A stretch of 45,990 bases of DNA from Paulinella micropora. Lineage: Eukaryota; Cercozoa; Imbricatea; Euglyphida. The DNA lies in assembly GCA_009731375.1 (NCBI GenBank), contig BJOX01000296.1, forward strand, positions 173,729 to 219,718. Direction: 5' to 3'. The translations under genes were made by a program, and so were the position numbers. Positions 9,951 to 38,878 of the stretch are shown here, in pieces. Positions within the stretch are counted from its first letter, which is position 1. Every line of letters begins with the position of its first letter. The notes below the pieces were generated by a model. The model ran no database searches. It was not told the DNA's origin and saw nothing but the letters and a program-made list of their open reading frames with translations.

Positions 9951-11185
9951 GCCCGCGTCTGCACCCCCGCGCTGCGGCACTACGAGCTGACGGTGGGCAA
10001 GCGTGCCGAGGCCGAGTACGTGCTGGCCGGCCAGGAGGCGGCGGGCGAGTGGGAGGACGGACTGCTGGAACGTCTGCGGCTGGCGCTGTGCCCCCGCGGC
10101 AAAGCGCCCGCGTTCCTGCAGCTTAGGCTGCTGTGTGTGGACCCCACTGTCGCGACTGCGACGGACCTGCACGCGCTGCAGCAGCTGGCCCCGTGCAAAA
10201 TGACCATTGTAGACCGCGGCCCGCCGCCGCAGGCCGACAACAACAACACCACCCGGCCGGGGACCTGCTGGCGCACTGCCTGGGCGACGGGGGGCCGCGG
10301 CAGCTGGGGGTGCTGCTGGGCCTGCGGAGCCTGCCGGTTGGACATTCCGCCGACGCCGAGCGGGCGCGGCTCCGCGCCTGGTCCGCGTCGTTGCGGCGCG
10401 TGTTCGCGGCGACGAGTTGCAGTGGGCGCAAGGTCTGGTTCCGCTCTTTTGCATTTGCCGGCTACCTGCCGGAAGAGCCACGCTTCGACCTGCGAGAGTT
10501 GCTGGAGGTGCAGCGCAGCTGCTGGCACGGCCTGTGCTCGCTGGCGTCCCCGGTCCACTGCGCGCAGCTGTGGCTGCTGGACGGCGAGGGCACTCGCAAC
10601 AATTTGCCGTCGGTGGCGCTGCCGGCGGCGGCGCGCGGCAAGTTCTCGCTCGTGCGGCGTTTTCGGTCGCCGCGCGGCGAGCTGGCGTACGCAGTGCGAG
10701 AGATGGAGCTGTACTTGACGCCGTACGAGGTAGCGCTGCTGAAAGGCAAGGGCGGCTGGGCCGAGAAGTCCGGGCTGGTGTCGCGCTCTGTTTGGACGTG
10801 GCTGGTCTGCTCGGGGCTGCTGCCCGGCGCGGCATCTGCTGAACCCCTGGCGCTGCTGAACGGGAGGCACGGCGGACATTTGCCGTGGCCGTACGCCATG
10901 CCCTGGTTTGCCAAGGCCGAGGAACGGCGCCTGCTGCTGAACTATGCGGTGATGATCTGGGCCGTGCTGAGGGCTGTCGCGCGCACCGGGGAACGGATCC
11001 CGAGGCAAGACATGCGCCTGCTGGAGCTGCGGCGAGTGCTAGAGCGGCTGAAGCGCGAGCGGGCCTACTTGTGGGGCTACGTGCTGCAAGACAACAGGCG
11101 GCGCCTGCTGACGCAGCGGCTGGTGGCACAGCTGCCGGCCCTGCTGGACACGGCACTGTCGCAGGCTTACGACGAGGCCCGCTAG
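9951..11185 (+). CDS. Unrecognised GC3-rich coding region, possibly the 3' part of the F-box/LRR gene
   Basis: Two abutting frames with strong G/C third-position bias belong together. The first (an ATG exists at 9912 but lies within the inverted segment) runs to about 10260. The second runs from about 10240 to the TAG ending at 11185. The switch occurs at an AAC repeat near 10235 and needs a one-base indel. The first part contains LRLLCVDPTVATATDLHAL, compatible with a terminal LRR. The second part, about 300 residues, has no motif I recognise: it is rich in Leu, Arg and Ala, with helical stretches such as RLLELRRVLERLKRERAYLW near its end. After the TAG the same frame continues for 17 sense codons (EMHTRIWKPLKKALAD) to TGA. 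I do not assign a function. Confidence 0.6.
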
Positions 11186-11376
11186 CTGGAAATGCACACG
11201 CGCATCTGGAAGCCGCTGAAGAAGGCGCTCGCGGATTGATATTTTTGTTAACCAAAGTACGGGCTTGTAAGAAAAAAAAACTCAGCAAACAAAACACAAC
11301 CCAAGATTTTGCGCACCCCTTCCCCCTGGTTTTTTTTCTGTAAGTTGCTTTTTGTTGTCATCTCCCGTTTCTACTA

Positions 11377-11858
<482 letters not shown>

Positions 11859-11943
11859 CGCGGCGTAGGTAGCGTCGTCTAATAGTCCGGCTTTGTTCCT
11901 CCCTTTGGCTGATTTTTTTTTAAGGCACAAAGAAAAAGAAGCC

Positions 11944-12746
11944 ATGGGAACCGTACAGGGCATTGCTGCTGACATAGAAAGAGAAGCAGGTGAGGTCTAT
12001 TGCCTAGAGACAGTTATTCAAGACTTTGAGCAGATATTTAGACAGACACTGCAATTCTGGTTGAGAATATAGATTTGCTTAAACAATCCGAATTAGTGCA
12101 ACTACCGGAACAGATCCGCCGTTTGCTTGGGAACGAAGAAGCCGCTAGATTCTCGGAAAAGAGTAAAGGTCGGTTGAAGGGTGACCAACAAAAATCGCGT
12201 GGTCATGGCAAAGCGCCACAGACCCCGACAAGCGCACACGAACCAAAGGCCTGGCAAGTCGATGTTACGAGAATGGCGGCTTCCAAGCCACGCAAAATTG
12301 CGATCTGTCTCCGCGAATTCAAATTATTTGGATCACCACCAGATCCGAACAACAAGTCCGAATCTGGGAACTGTAAAACCTTTGTTGCCACGAACAAAGA
12401 CGGAAGTTCGTTCGCGGTTTTCAAAATGCAGCAACGAACAAGCACAAAACGACGTTTTGTGCTCCGAATCATCCACGTGCATGTCGAGAATGCCTTTTTG
12501 AAGAATGACGAAGTCAAATTTCATTGTTATTTATCTCTCTGGTACACAATCAGACAACGGATGAATCAACAGAGACGGTTGGGGGCAGGTAAAATCGTCG
12601 GCGTAAACTTTGCCTGGGACGAAGTTGACAACACGACACTATTTGCACTGAAGGATAAATTTCAGGTTGAGATTAAACCATCTTATCTCAAGGTGGCTGC
12701 GAAGGAAGAAGGAGACCAGGGCAGAAAAGCAGGGGATGCTTTGTAA
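11944..12746 (+). CDS. Orphan protein, paralogue A
   Basis: An ATG at 11944 (MGTVQGIAADIEREAG) opens a frame that stops at 12072. Coding continues from about 12045 in another frame (AILVENIDLLKQSELVQ) to TAA at 12744-12746, so a one-base shift near 12040 divides the gene. A GTGAG...ATATTTAG intron there would not restore the frame. The C-terminal half matches the neighbouring gene at 12973: CKTFVATNKDGSSFAVF, RIIHVHVENAFLKNDE and LSLWYTIRQRM align with the same region of paralogue B. The N terminus is helical and charged. I do not recognise the family. Codon use is AT-richer than in the island to the left. Confidence 0.65.
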
Positions 12747-12972
12747 CACAGGACACAAAAAAATGTAGCCACCTGGAGAGTCGGGGCAGGGAGGGAGGAG
12801 CATGGAGAAAAACGACAAGACTTTGGCGGGCAGAAAACGATTTTTTTGAATCTGCACACGCAAAAAAGGAAAGAAAAAGAAAAGAAAAAAAGACAAAAAA
12901 AAGCAGTATCAAAATTAGCGTCTGCTTTTGTGATAAATTATTAAACTCAAAGAAGAAGCCTGGCCCAAAAAT
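12747..12972. other. Spacer between paralogues A and B
   Basis: About 225 bases of A-rich, purine-rich sequence. No gene is visible. It presumably holds the terminator of A and the promoter of B. Confidence 0.5.
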
Positions 12973-13586
12973 ATGGGCAACACACCAAATGTACAAGAGA
13001 AAAGAGTTCTATGTTTGGCTAAGGCGCAAGAAAAACAGTGGTTTCAGAAAATCCTAGAAGAAACCGCCTGGACATTCTTTAACAATTTTGCAACATCCAA
13101 TGAGCCTTTATGGAAAAAGATAGCCAAAATTCAAGACTATCTGAAAGAACTCCTCGATAAATCGGAGGTGTTAAACGTTCAAAGTCAAAAAGACCTTGTC
13201 AAGACCAAGCTCATGCAGCTCTGGGCTTCCCCCGAGCTCGTGGAGCTCTGGGCTTCCCCAGAAAAGAAGAGCTGGCTGGTCACGCGTGGTAAGGCTCCCC
13301 CCAATATCAAATCATTGATTTGTTTTGAGGAACTAGAATTGTACCTACTCAAAGCACAGAACAGCAACACGCCACTCAAGTGTTCCACCTACATTGCAAC
13401 AAACCGAGCCAGAAATTCATTTGCGGCTTTTCAGCTTACAAGCAAAAACGACAAACGATACGTCGCAGAAATTAAGCACGTGCATCTCGACAACATGTAC
13501 CTGCAGGATGAGGGAACCGAATTCGGTGGTCTTTTGGAACTCTGGCAGTCAATTGCAGGGTGGTCTGCGCAAAAGAATCGAGTAGT
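12973..13586 (+). CDS. Orphan protein, paralogue B, truncated by a microsatellite
   Basis: Starts MGNTPNVQEKRVLCL at 12973 and runs about 205 codons before entering a (GTAT)n array at 13587, where the reading becomes meaningless repeats. It shares an order of motifs with paralogue A: CSTYIATNRARNSFAAF, EIKHVHLDNMYLQDEG, LLELWQSIAGW. Paralogue A continues about 60 residues further (GKIVGVNFAWDE and beyond), so B has lost its C-terminal part, or an intron begins at GTATGT. The near-duplicate LWASPELVELWASPEKK is a small internal repeat. No known domain recognised. The sequence beyond the array belongs to a minus-strand O-mannosyltransferase gene. Confidence 0.65.
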
Positions 13587-13774
13587 TGTATGTATGTATG
13601 TATGTATGTATGTATGTATGTTGTATGTATGTATGTTATGTTATGTATGTATGTATGTGTGTATGTGTATGTATGTATGTATGTATGCATGCATGTATGT
13701 ATGTATGTATGTATATACGTGTATATTTATGCATGTATGTATGTACGTATGTATGTATGTATGTATATATGTAG
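13587..13774. repeat. (GTAT)n microsatellite
   Basis: Degenerate tetranucleotide array, GTAT on the plus strand and ATAC on the minus. It begins exactly where the coding sequence of paralogue B stops and ends at a minus-strand splice-donor-like GTACAC. All open frames across it are repeat translations. Confidence 0.95.
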
Positions 13775-13780
13775 GTGTAC

Positions 13781-13821
13781 CCGTGGTTTGTCCACCATTG
13801 CACGTTGAGCTCTCCCAAATT
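13781..13821 (-). CDS. Possible downstream exon of the O-mannosyltransferase gene
   Basis: On the minus strand an acceptor TGCTAG at 13822-13827 precedes 41 bases reading NLGELNVQWWTNHG. A donor GTACAC follows and leads into (ATAC)n. The phase joins correctly to the end of the clear exon at 13950, and the donor resembles the GTACAG of another microsatellite intron at 16606. The residues do not match a mannosyltransferase motif I know. A plus-strand exon of paralogue B in the same interval is the alternative. Confidence 0.3.
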
Positions 13822-13949
13822 CTAGCAGGACAGGGAGTAGGAAGTAATGTAGGTAGGTAGGTAGGTAGGTAGGTAGATAGGTAGGTGGGGTAGGTAAGGT
13901 AGTAAGGCAGTAAGGCAGTAGGTAAAATAGATATTCATTCATCATTTAC
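13822..13949 (-). repeat. (TACC)n-type repeat in a minus-strand intron
   Basis: Degenerate TAGG/CCTA tetranucleotide repeat. On the minus strand it starts with donor GTAAAT and ends with acceptor TGCTAG, so it is probably an intron of the mannosyltransferase gene. Confidence 0.7.
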
Positions 13950-14096
13950 CTCATATCCATTGTAGTGCTCCACGCCCATCATGATAACTTTGGCCAGTGG
14001 CGGGTGAATATCAACGAAGAAGTGGCCAGTCAAGTAATAGGTAGAGTACTTGGTAAAATGGATCTCGTCGTACACGATACTGCGTGGTTCCTCGAT
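13950..14096 (-). CDS. Protein O-mannosyltransferase (PMT family), internal exon
   Basis: A 147-base exon between acceptor CCCCTAG and donor GTAAAT on the minus strand, exactly 49 codons. It encodes the hallmark first luminal loop of the PMT/POMT family: PRSIVYDEIHFTKYSTYYL, then GHFFVDIHPPLAKVIM. The D-E pair is the conserved catalytic acidic motif, and the F-F-x-D-x-H-P-P-L-x-K signature is diagnostic. PMTs are multi-span ER membrane enzymes that transfer mannose from dolichol phosphate to Ser/Thr of proteins entering the secretory pathway. The rest of the enzyme (other membrane segments, MIR domains) is not visible in the window, so the gene is either spread over long introns or broken at the 13587 microsatellite. 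Confidence 0.85.
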
Positions 14097-14129
14097 CTAG
14101 GGGAGAAGGGTAGGTGGGTTGGTGGGTGG

Positions 14130-14205
14130 GTGTGTGAGAGGAAGGGAGGGAGGGAGGGAGGGAGAGAGGGAGGGATGGAGGGATGGAGAGAGAGAGAGAG
14201 TGAGA
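14130..14205. repeat. (GGGA)n/(GA)n purine repeat
   Basis: Short purine-rich tandem repeat, AGGGAGGGAGGG shading into AGAGAGAG. Confidence 0.85.
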
Positions 14206-14425
14206 AGAGGCCTGTACCAAGCCATCTACATATTACTCTAACTATCCACTGTCCGTCTCCCTGTATGCTTACACATGTTTTTCGGTCTATCCGTCTGTTT
14301 GTTTGTATGTACCTGTTTCTCTGTACCTGTTTGTCGTACCTGTCTGTCTATATGTCCAATCATCAGTTGTGTTGCTACCTGATACGGAAGGATTTGATAC
14401 TATGCATCATACTAGCAGTACTTAC

Positions 14426-14645
14426 TCATCAAAAGGCTCCAATTCAGGGGCTCAAGATCACTAGCTGCCTTCGTCGGGTGATCTTTGCTTGCTTCAGCAG
14501 GCTTTCCTTGTTCCACGAGAGCGAAATCATCGGGCGCCACATGCCTCTTTCGCAGCCCTCCTGCCTCTGCGCTGTTTATGTAAAATAAACAAAGGTAGAG
14601 AAACGTAAGATTACACAGCAGAAAACGCCATCGAGACAGTCGCAT
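14426..14645 (-). CDS. Signal-peptide exon, possible 5' exon of the PMT gene
   Basis: An ATG at 14645 (minus) begins MRLSRWRFLLCNLTFLYL, a convincing signal peptide or membrane anchor ending near NSAEA. A polar segment follows, with EQGKPAEASKDHP. The exon ends at a consensus donor GTAAGT in phase 1. The clear PMT exon downstream begins in phase 0, so at least one exon is missing between them, or this belongs to another gene. The interval 14100-14400 holds G-rich and GA-repeat sequence and no obvious membrane exon. Confidence 0.45.
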
Positions 14646-15590
14646 AATTTTGAATTTCAAAAAGCACCTGGTGTACCTCATTTTAATCGGGATGCAATGC
14701 TCACTTTGTTTCAGCGTTGTCGTCTGCACTTTAAAAAGAGAGGAGCGTCACGGAGGAAAGTACTGAGGAAAAATAACGCAACTCAGGCAGAGAATTCCAC
14801 TGCACGAGACTGAAGAGGTGCAGACCAAAGAGTTATGCAATATTCTGTACATCAGTTTACATCACATCAACATCCATGTCACAGTATTGCGCAAGTGCAC
14901 GAATATGCGCGTGCAAGCATGTGTCGGAAACGATTGTTTGAGTTGAAATAGGGCGAATTGAATATCTGCCTCAATTGAACGCAATCAGCCGAATCACTGA
15001 CGAAAACGAATCCATCACTGCCGAAAAAGAAGCCACCCTTGACAACAGTGTTGGTGAAAGCTGTTTGTGCGAAAGTTCGTTTACAGGAACTTCAAGTGAA
15101 TTTAGGACATTTTTTGATGCACATAGCGACAGTCGATCAGCAGCTGCTTGTTTGGTTCTGTTCCGCGCGTCCATGCATGAGTGCGCATGTTGCTTTTTCA
15201 TTCTATTCCCGCGTCTGTGCAGTCTCGGTTCTGTATTCCAAGCTTACTCCGCACAATCTCCGAACATCGCTAATCCACACTGATTCATCCTACATTAACT
15301 CCAAAGCGTACCACTGACTGTGATATTTCCGAAAATACTACCTCCAGACGTTCATTAAATAAAGGGAGTTACATGACAATTACTATCTCATGCTATCTTG
15401 TTTACGCACATATGACATGGAATGTGCTCGAAAATGCACGCATTTTAGATTGATATACTAAGTGCAATGCATTCGAGCGCGAAAATCGCCTGGTGCAACA
15501 AATGAAAAAATAAAATGGATTTGGATTACATTGGTTTAGTCCCATTCTCTCTAGGTACCCGTCCACTCTCGCCTGCCGTGTACCAATATC
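14646..15590. other. Non-coding stretch, nothing assigned
   Basis: About 950 bases with small open frames on both strands (for example 14975-15283) but no recognisable protein motif, tRNA or repeat. Confidence 0.5.
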
Positions 15591-15599
15591 TCGCCACGT

Positions 15600-16478
15600 A
15601 ATGTCATATCATGTGATGTCATATCATGTCATATCATGTCATGTCATGTCATGTCATATCAAGTGTAGTGTAGTGCAGTGTAGTGTAGTGCAGTGTAGTG
15701 TAGTGTAGTGTAGTGCAGTGTAGTGTAGTGTAGTGTAGTGTAGTTTAGTGTAGTGTAGTGTAGTGTCATGTAATGTAATGTAATGTAATGTAATGTAGTG
15801 TAGTGTAATGTAATGTAATGTAATGTAATGTAATGTCATGTAATGTCATGTAATGTAATGTAATGGAATGTAATGTAATGTAATATAATGTAATGTAATG
15901 TAATCTAATGCAAGTTAATGTGATGTGATGTGGTGATGATGTGATGTAATGTGATGTAATATAATAGGTGTGAACAATGTAATGTAATGTAACGTAACGT
16001 AATGTAACTTAGCGTAACGCATTCATTACATTACATTGTTCACACCTATTATATTACATCACATTACATCACATCATCACCACATCACATCACATTAACT
16101 TGCATTACATTACATTACATTACATTACATTACATTACATTACATTACGTTATGTTACGTTAGGTTACGTTACATTACATTACATTACATTACATTATAT
16201 TACATTAGATTACATTAGATTACGTAACGTACTGTAACGTAACGTAACGCATGTAATATAATGTAATGTAATGTAATGTAACGTAATGTAACGTAATGTA
16301 ACGTAACGTAACGTAACGTAACGCAACGTAACGTAATGTAATGTAATTTAATGTAATGTAATGTAATGTAATTTAATGTAATGTAATGTAATTTAATGTA
16401 ATTTAATGTAATGTAATGTAATGTAATTTAATGCAATGTAATGTAATGTAATGTAATGTAATGTAATGTAGTATAGTT
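15600..16478. repeat. Pentanucleotide satellite (TAATG/TAGTG/TCATA types)
   Basis: An array of five-base units that changes variant along its length: ATGTC near 15600, TAGTG to about 15760, TAATG to 15990, reversed TTACA units between 16020 and 16230, then TAATG/TAACG again to 16478. It ends about 35 bases before the start codon of the BCD1 gene, so it occupies the promoter position of that gene. The orientation switch is caused by an embedded palindrome. Confidence 0.95.
15907..16106. repeat. 82-bp perfect inverted repeat
   Basis: Arm 15907-15988 and arm 16025-16106 are exact reverse complements by eye, with a 36-base spacer. The arms include non-repeat text (AATAATAGGTGTGAACAATG), so the match is not just a by-product of the five-base unit. 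It is long enough for cruciform extrusion. Confidence 0.9.
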
Positions 16479-16514
16479 GGTGTTATGTTATGTTGTTTTA
16501 TGTTGTTGACGTGG

Positions 16515-34555
<18,041 letters not shown>

Positions 34556-34856
34556 ATGGCAATCGCAATATACTGTTTCGAGGGTGGCCGAAGAGCTCCT
34601 GTCCACGCTCTCGGGACGCTGAGTGATAACTTGAAAATAACATATGCCCCACCACGAGGGGCCCAAAGAGCCCTCCCGTCTACGCTATTGGGACGCTGAC
34701 TGGCATTTACTACTACAGCTCTATGCTTTTTTTTACGAGAGGCACAAAGAGCTCCTGTCCGGCTCTTGTGACGCTGAGTGATATATTAATAGCATTTACA
34801 CCACGATGAGGGGCCCAAAGAGCTCTTGTCCACGCTCTTGGGACGTTGAGTTGCAT

Positions 34857-35035
34857 TTTGCAGTATACATATGTATTTCCATCTTGGTTCTCGTTTTTCT
34901 TTTTGACTTTTTTTTTTTTCACGTTGTTTCCTTCCCTGTTTTCCCCTTCCTTTGTATCTTGCCTATCTTTCTTCCTGCTTTTCTTTCTTTTTAGTTCTTC
35001 CCCTTTCTTTCTTTTTCATTTCTTTTTCATTTTTT

Positions 35036-35103
<68 letters not shown>

Positions 35104-35823
35104 NNNNNNNNNNNNNNNNNNNNNNNNNNNNNNNNNNNNNNNNNNNNNNNNNNNNNNNNNNNNNNNNNNNNNNNNNNNNNNNNNNNNNNNNNNNNNNNNN
35201 NNNNNNNNNNNNNNNNNNNNNNNNNNNNNNNNNNNNNNNNNNNNNNNNNNNNNNNNNNNNNNNNNNNNNNNNNNNNNNNNNNNNNNNNNNNNNNNNNNNN
35301 NNNNNNNNNNNNNNNNNNNNNNNNNNNNNNNNNNNNNNNNNNNNNNNNNNNNNNNNNNNNNNNNNNNNNNNNNNNNNNNNNNNNNNNNNNNNNNNNNNNN
35401 NNNNNNNNNNNNNNNNNNNNNNNNNNNNNNNNNNNNNNNNNNNNNNNNNNNNNNNNNNNNNNNNNNNNNNNNNNNNNNNNNNNNNNNNNNNNNNNNNNNN
35501 NNNNNNNNNNNNNNNNNNNNNNNNNNNNNNNNNNNNNNNNNNNNNNNNNNNNNNNNNNNNNNNNNNNNNNNNNNNNNNNNNNNNNNNNNNNNNNNNNNNN
35601 NNNNNNNNNNNNNNNNNNNNNNNNNNNNNNNNNNNNNNNNNNNNNNNNNNNNNNNNNNNNNNNNNNNNNNNNNNNNNNNNNNNNNNNNNNNNNNNNNNNN
35701 NNNNNNNNNNNNNNNNNNNNNNNNNNNNNNNNNNNNNNNNNNNNNNNNNNNNNNNNNNNNNNNNNNNNNNNNNNNNNNNNNNNNNNNNNNNNNNNNNNNN
35801 NNNNNNNNNNNNNNNNNNNNNNN
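34857..35823. other. T-rich sequence, poly-T run and assembly gap
   Basis: Pyrimidine-rich sequence shades into a T run, then Ns at 35104-35823. No gene seen. Confidence 0.8.
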
Positions 35824-37686
35824 ACGCTTCACTTTCCGCTTTTGTATCTCTTGGTACCACTTCCATTTTAATCTTACGCTTCCCACGTATTCCTACAAGT
35901 GGCACGCATTGTAATATTAAAAGTGTTTGCGATAAAAAAAAAAACAAAAAACATATGACTTTTGGGGGGGGGGGGTTGGGGGGTTTTTTTTTTCCTCCAC
36001 TTCCACGCTTTTTTTAAGGTAATATTAATACTTGCCACTTATGGGGATGAGTGGGAAGAGTAATTCACCTTTGGGCAGGGCTGCACTATGATCCTGATCC
36101 ACCTCGAGCCGGAAAAGTTAGAGGTGTGTTATTACTGTCCTGTCCGCCGACATTCATTTTAGCCTTTTTTACAACAATAGTTGAAACAAGTTTGACCTAT
36201 ATAAAAACTTTGACTCCTATATACTACCGAAACTGTGACTTTGACCTATATAGAAACTTTGACGTCAAACTTCATTGTTATTAGTTTATATAGGTCAAAC
36301 TTTTTCATATTAATATAAGTCAAAGTTTTTTACATAAGCCACGTAAGTTAAACTTTTTCGTTTACGTCCGACAAACTTTTTATAAGATGATTAAACTTTC
36401 AAAGTTTGCTATAAGTCAAACTTTCCAATATGTCGAAAAATATAATAATAATATTGAAGTTAATGACACATCATGGCATTGCAATTCAGCCTGATTTTCA
36501 AAATCTTGCCACCGTAACATTGGCTGTCGTCCTACCTGTCTGCATGCCGGGCCCTGCACCCAAAACGTCTCAAGAAAAAGCATATATACCCAGGAAGCGC
36601 ATTAGTAAAAATTCCACACCCATGCCAGGCTTTTTCTCTTGACACCGCTTCAACTTTGCTCTGAAAATTTCCGAGAAACAGAGGAAAATTTCCATACCAC
36701 GTTGATTTTATTAGCGACTCCAGATTGTTACAATAGTACGATATTTAATAACCGATAACTGTCCTAACGATATGAACACTGGCTGAGGAATACCTAAAGT
36801 AGGGACTCCGTAATCTCCAGACCAATGATAACCGACAGACCGGAACGGCCCGGGTAAGTAATGCTGCCATTATATACCGGGCCCGGGTGGGCCGGCATAG
36901 GCTGACTTCACTTTGAAGTTTACCGGTAAGGGTTCTGGTCTAAAAGAATATATTTAATGATGCCTCTCCTCAAGTTTAATACAACCAATTCAATCCACTC
37001 CGCTAGTAACCTAATTTTCTGTTATTATATATAAATAAGGGTTAAAGATGGTGGAACTTCAACTTTCAATGTGGGAGACTAGCGGAGCCAAAAACAACCA
37101 AGGCCAACACCTGGGCTGAGCCAATTCCCGTGGTCCGGGCGGGCCTAACGATAATATCTGTCTAAAAAGTGTAACGCCGGCACTTCTAGTAATATTATCG
37201 TTACCCGGTTAAGAGGCACAGGTTATTATTGGTAACTTCCTCTTATTGCCACAGTGTCTGGGTTGACACACTGGCAGCCTGACGCGGGTATATTAAAATA
37301 GCACATATTTACCTTTCTGCGCCTACAACTCCAAATTACGTAAATAAACAAAGTGACCGCGGGAGTCTGCTTTTTACTGGTATGACTACGTATTCAAAGT
37401 TCACCCCGGCGCTGCTCTCACATAGTCAAGTCTCCATGCACTGAGCCATAGTGTTCTTTATAATTCACTTGCACTGAGCCATAGTGTTCTTTATAATTCA
37501 CTTAAGAGTTCGTTGTACTCAACCATCTGAAGAGTTGTATAGTGTCATTCCTCACAGTCGGGGTATACGTTCCCACTTATTTCTACTAGTGGCAAGTATT
37601 CTCTTATTAAAAAACTTTGCTTGCATAAAAAATCTTTCCTTACTGATATTTTTCTTACTAATAATTTCTAACCTGTACAATCCTAC
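35824..37686. other. Unassigned sequence upstream of the Penelope-like element
   Basis: Poly-A and poly-G/T tracts at 35933-35993 are followed by AT-rich sequence. Near 36188-36306 repeated TTGACCTATATA and its inverse AGGTCAAACTTT form inverted repeats. A 32-base unit GCACTGAGCCATAGTGTTCT... occurs twice in tandem at 37438-37502. The region 36500-37400 has an intergenic, LTR-like look (for example TATATATAAATAAGG near 37026), but I found no partner for it. No protein gene is supported. Confidence 0.5.
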
Positions 37687-38160
37687 GGAACTACATAACT
37701 CACTAAGGAACTACAAATATTTACCTTTACCTTTAATAATGGTCGATTATTTACTATGCAATACAGCAAAATCCAACTTATTTCCATTTTACCAGTAATT
37801 TCCCACCCCAGGTGCACCTGTCAATTTCCTTTTTATTAATACTTTGATAATTTCCCCTTTTACCCTTATTAACAAGTTGTATTTTTCTCTCACTGGCCGT
37901 ACGAACGAACCTTCCACTCTAACACAACTACATCCGTTACAATACAACCAAAACCAAGTCCCTTCCACAGACATCCCTTTCAGAACCTCCAAAGTGAGCA
38001 CAGCTCACACGCACTAACAACATACCTACCCTGCCCTTTACCTTGCCCTTACCCTTAAAACCAAAAACAAAAACCTGCACTTACTTGTACTGCAAAGCAA
38101 AGGGGCGAGCACGGTCACTCGTGGTCTGGTAAACCCCTGTCAATAAATAACTATTCTTGA
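37687..38160 (+). repeat. Left pLTR of the Penelope-like element
   Basis: Begins GGAACTACATAACTCACTAA and ends CTATTCTTGA. Nearly identical to 44899-45389 apart from single-base changes and a 15-base insertion (CTGATTAATATTATA) near the end of the right copy. I looked for a hammerhead ribozyme core, which many such pLTRs carry, and did not see one. Confidence 0.92.
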
Positions 38161-38232
38161 AAGTAAAATCTGTATCCTTGCCCTCCTTAGGGTTCGGGAT
38201 TCGACACGTCTGGTTCACCAGACCGCCTACGA

Positions 38233-38871
38233 ATGAGCAATCCTCGTAGAGAAAAGCCCTCACGTCATGGTGAAGACTCAAGGAGCTACAACTATGGACA
38301 ACCAGATCGAAGACGTCATAACTCAGATCGAAGGAGAAGCAGGTCAACCTCACCATACCGTGGAAGAAGGTCAAGTTCCCCTCGCAACACCAACCGACCA
38401 AAACCCCAACAACAGTACAATCCAAGACGTCATCATGAGAAGCAAAGAGGACGAAGCCCAGCAAGAAGCCAGCACAGCTCCTACTCAGGCAAGAGACGAT
38501 CCCTTCCCCACGAACCAACAGACGCTATTCTCCGAGCAACAACAGATCACGAACCCACAGAAACGAACAACACAGCCGACATGACTCGACCTCACAACCA
38601 AGCTCCAAACAAAGCCATGAAATCAACCCTCGTTATCCTGCACGAAGACAAGAGCAAGCTCGTTCACGCTCTCAATCTGCCTCCACTACAACCACAACAC
38701 CCAAAAAGCAAGAACATGGTACCTCATTCAACCCCCCTGATCCCTATGGCAAGAGTATGAAACGTATCTGGGAAGAGAGAGAAGAAGAAAAGAGAAGCAA
38801 GCAGCAACAAGCAAAACCACAACCTCGAAGCAAACATCAAGCTGCCCCACTGCACTTTAATTTGATCGCTT
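38233..38871 (+). CDS. Penelope-like element ORF1: Ser/Arg-rich protein
   Basis: From ATG 38233 the product is strongly basic with SR-type text: RRRSRSTSPYRGRRSSSPRN. A frame shift after about residue 95 is likely, because the Arg/Ser-rich character and then GKSMKRIWEEREEEKRSKQQ continue in another frame to TAG near 38871. RS-like domains bind RNA or splicing factors, and a chaperone/RNA-binding role for element RNA is an inference. I do not recognise a named family. Confidence 0.5.
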
Positions 38872-38878
38872 AGCAACC

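Noticed and set aside
9588-11297. 569-codon minus-strand frame
   Set aside because: Except for the inverted LRR part near 9675-9950 it is the antisense of the GC3-rich plus-strand gene.
11990-12041. 52-base intron GTGAGG...TTTAG in paralogue A
   Set aside because: Removing it does not join the two coding frames, so a simple frame shift is more likely.
13560-13860. Open frames with long Met-Tyr-Val-Cys repeats, here and across 16.6-17.1, 30.0-31.1 and 31.6-32.8 kb
   Set aside because: They are translations of (GTAT)n/(ACAT)n microsatellite on either strand; 12-base periodicity removes stops by chance.
14975-15283. 102-codon plus-strand frame
   Set aside because: No motif, no splice context, and an overlapping minus-strand frame of equal quality.
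37687-38160. Hammerhead ribozyme in the pLTR
   Set aside because: I looked for CTGANGA with a following GAAA on both strands and did not find a core with plausible stems.
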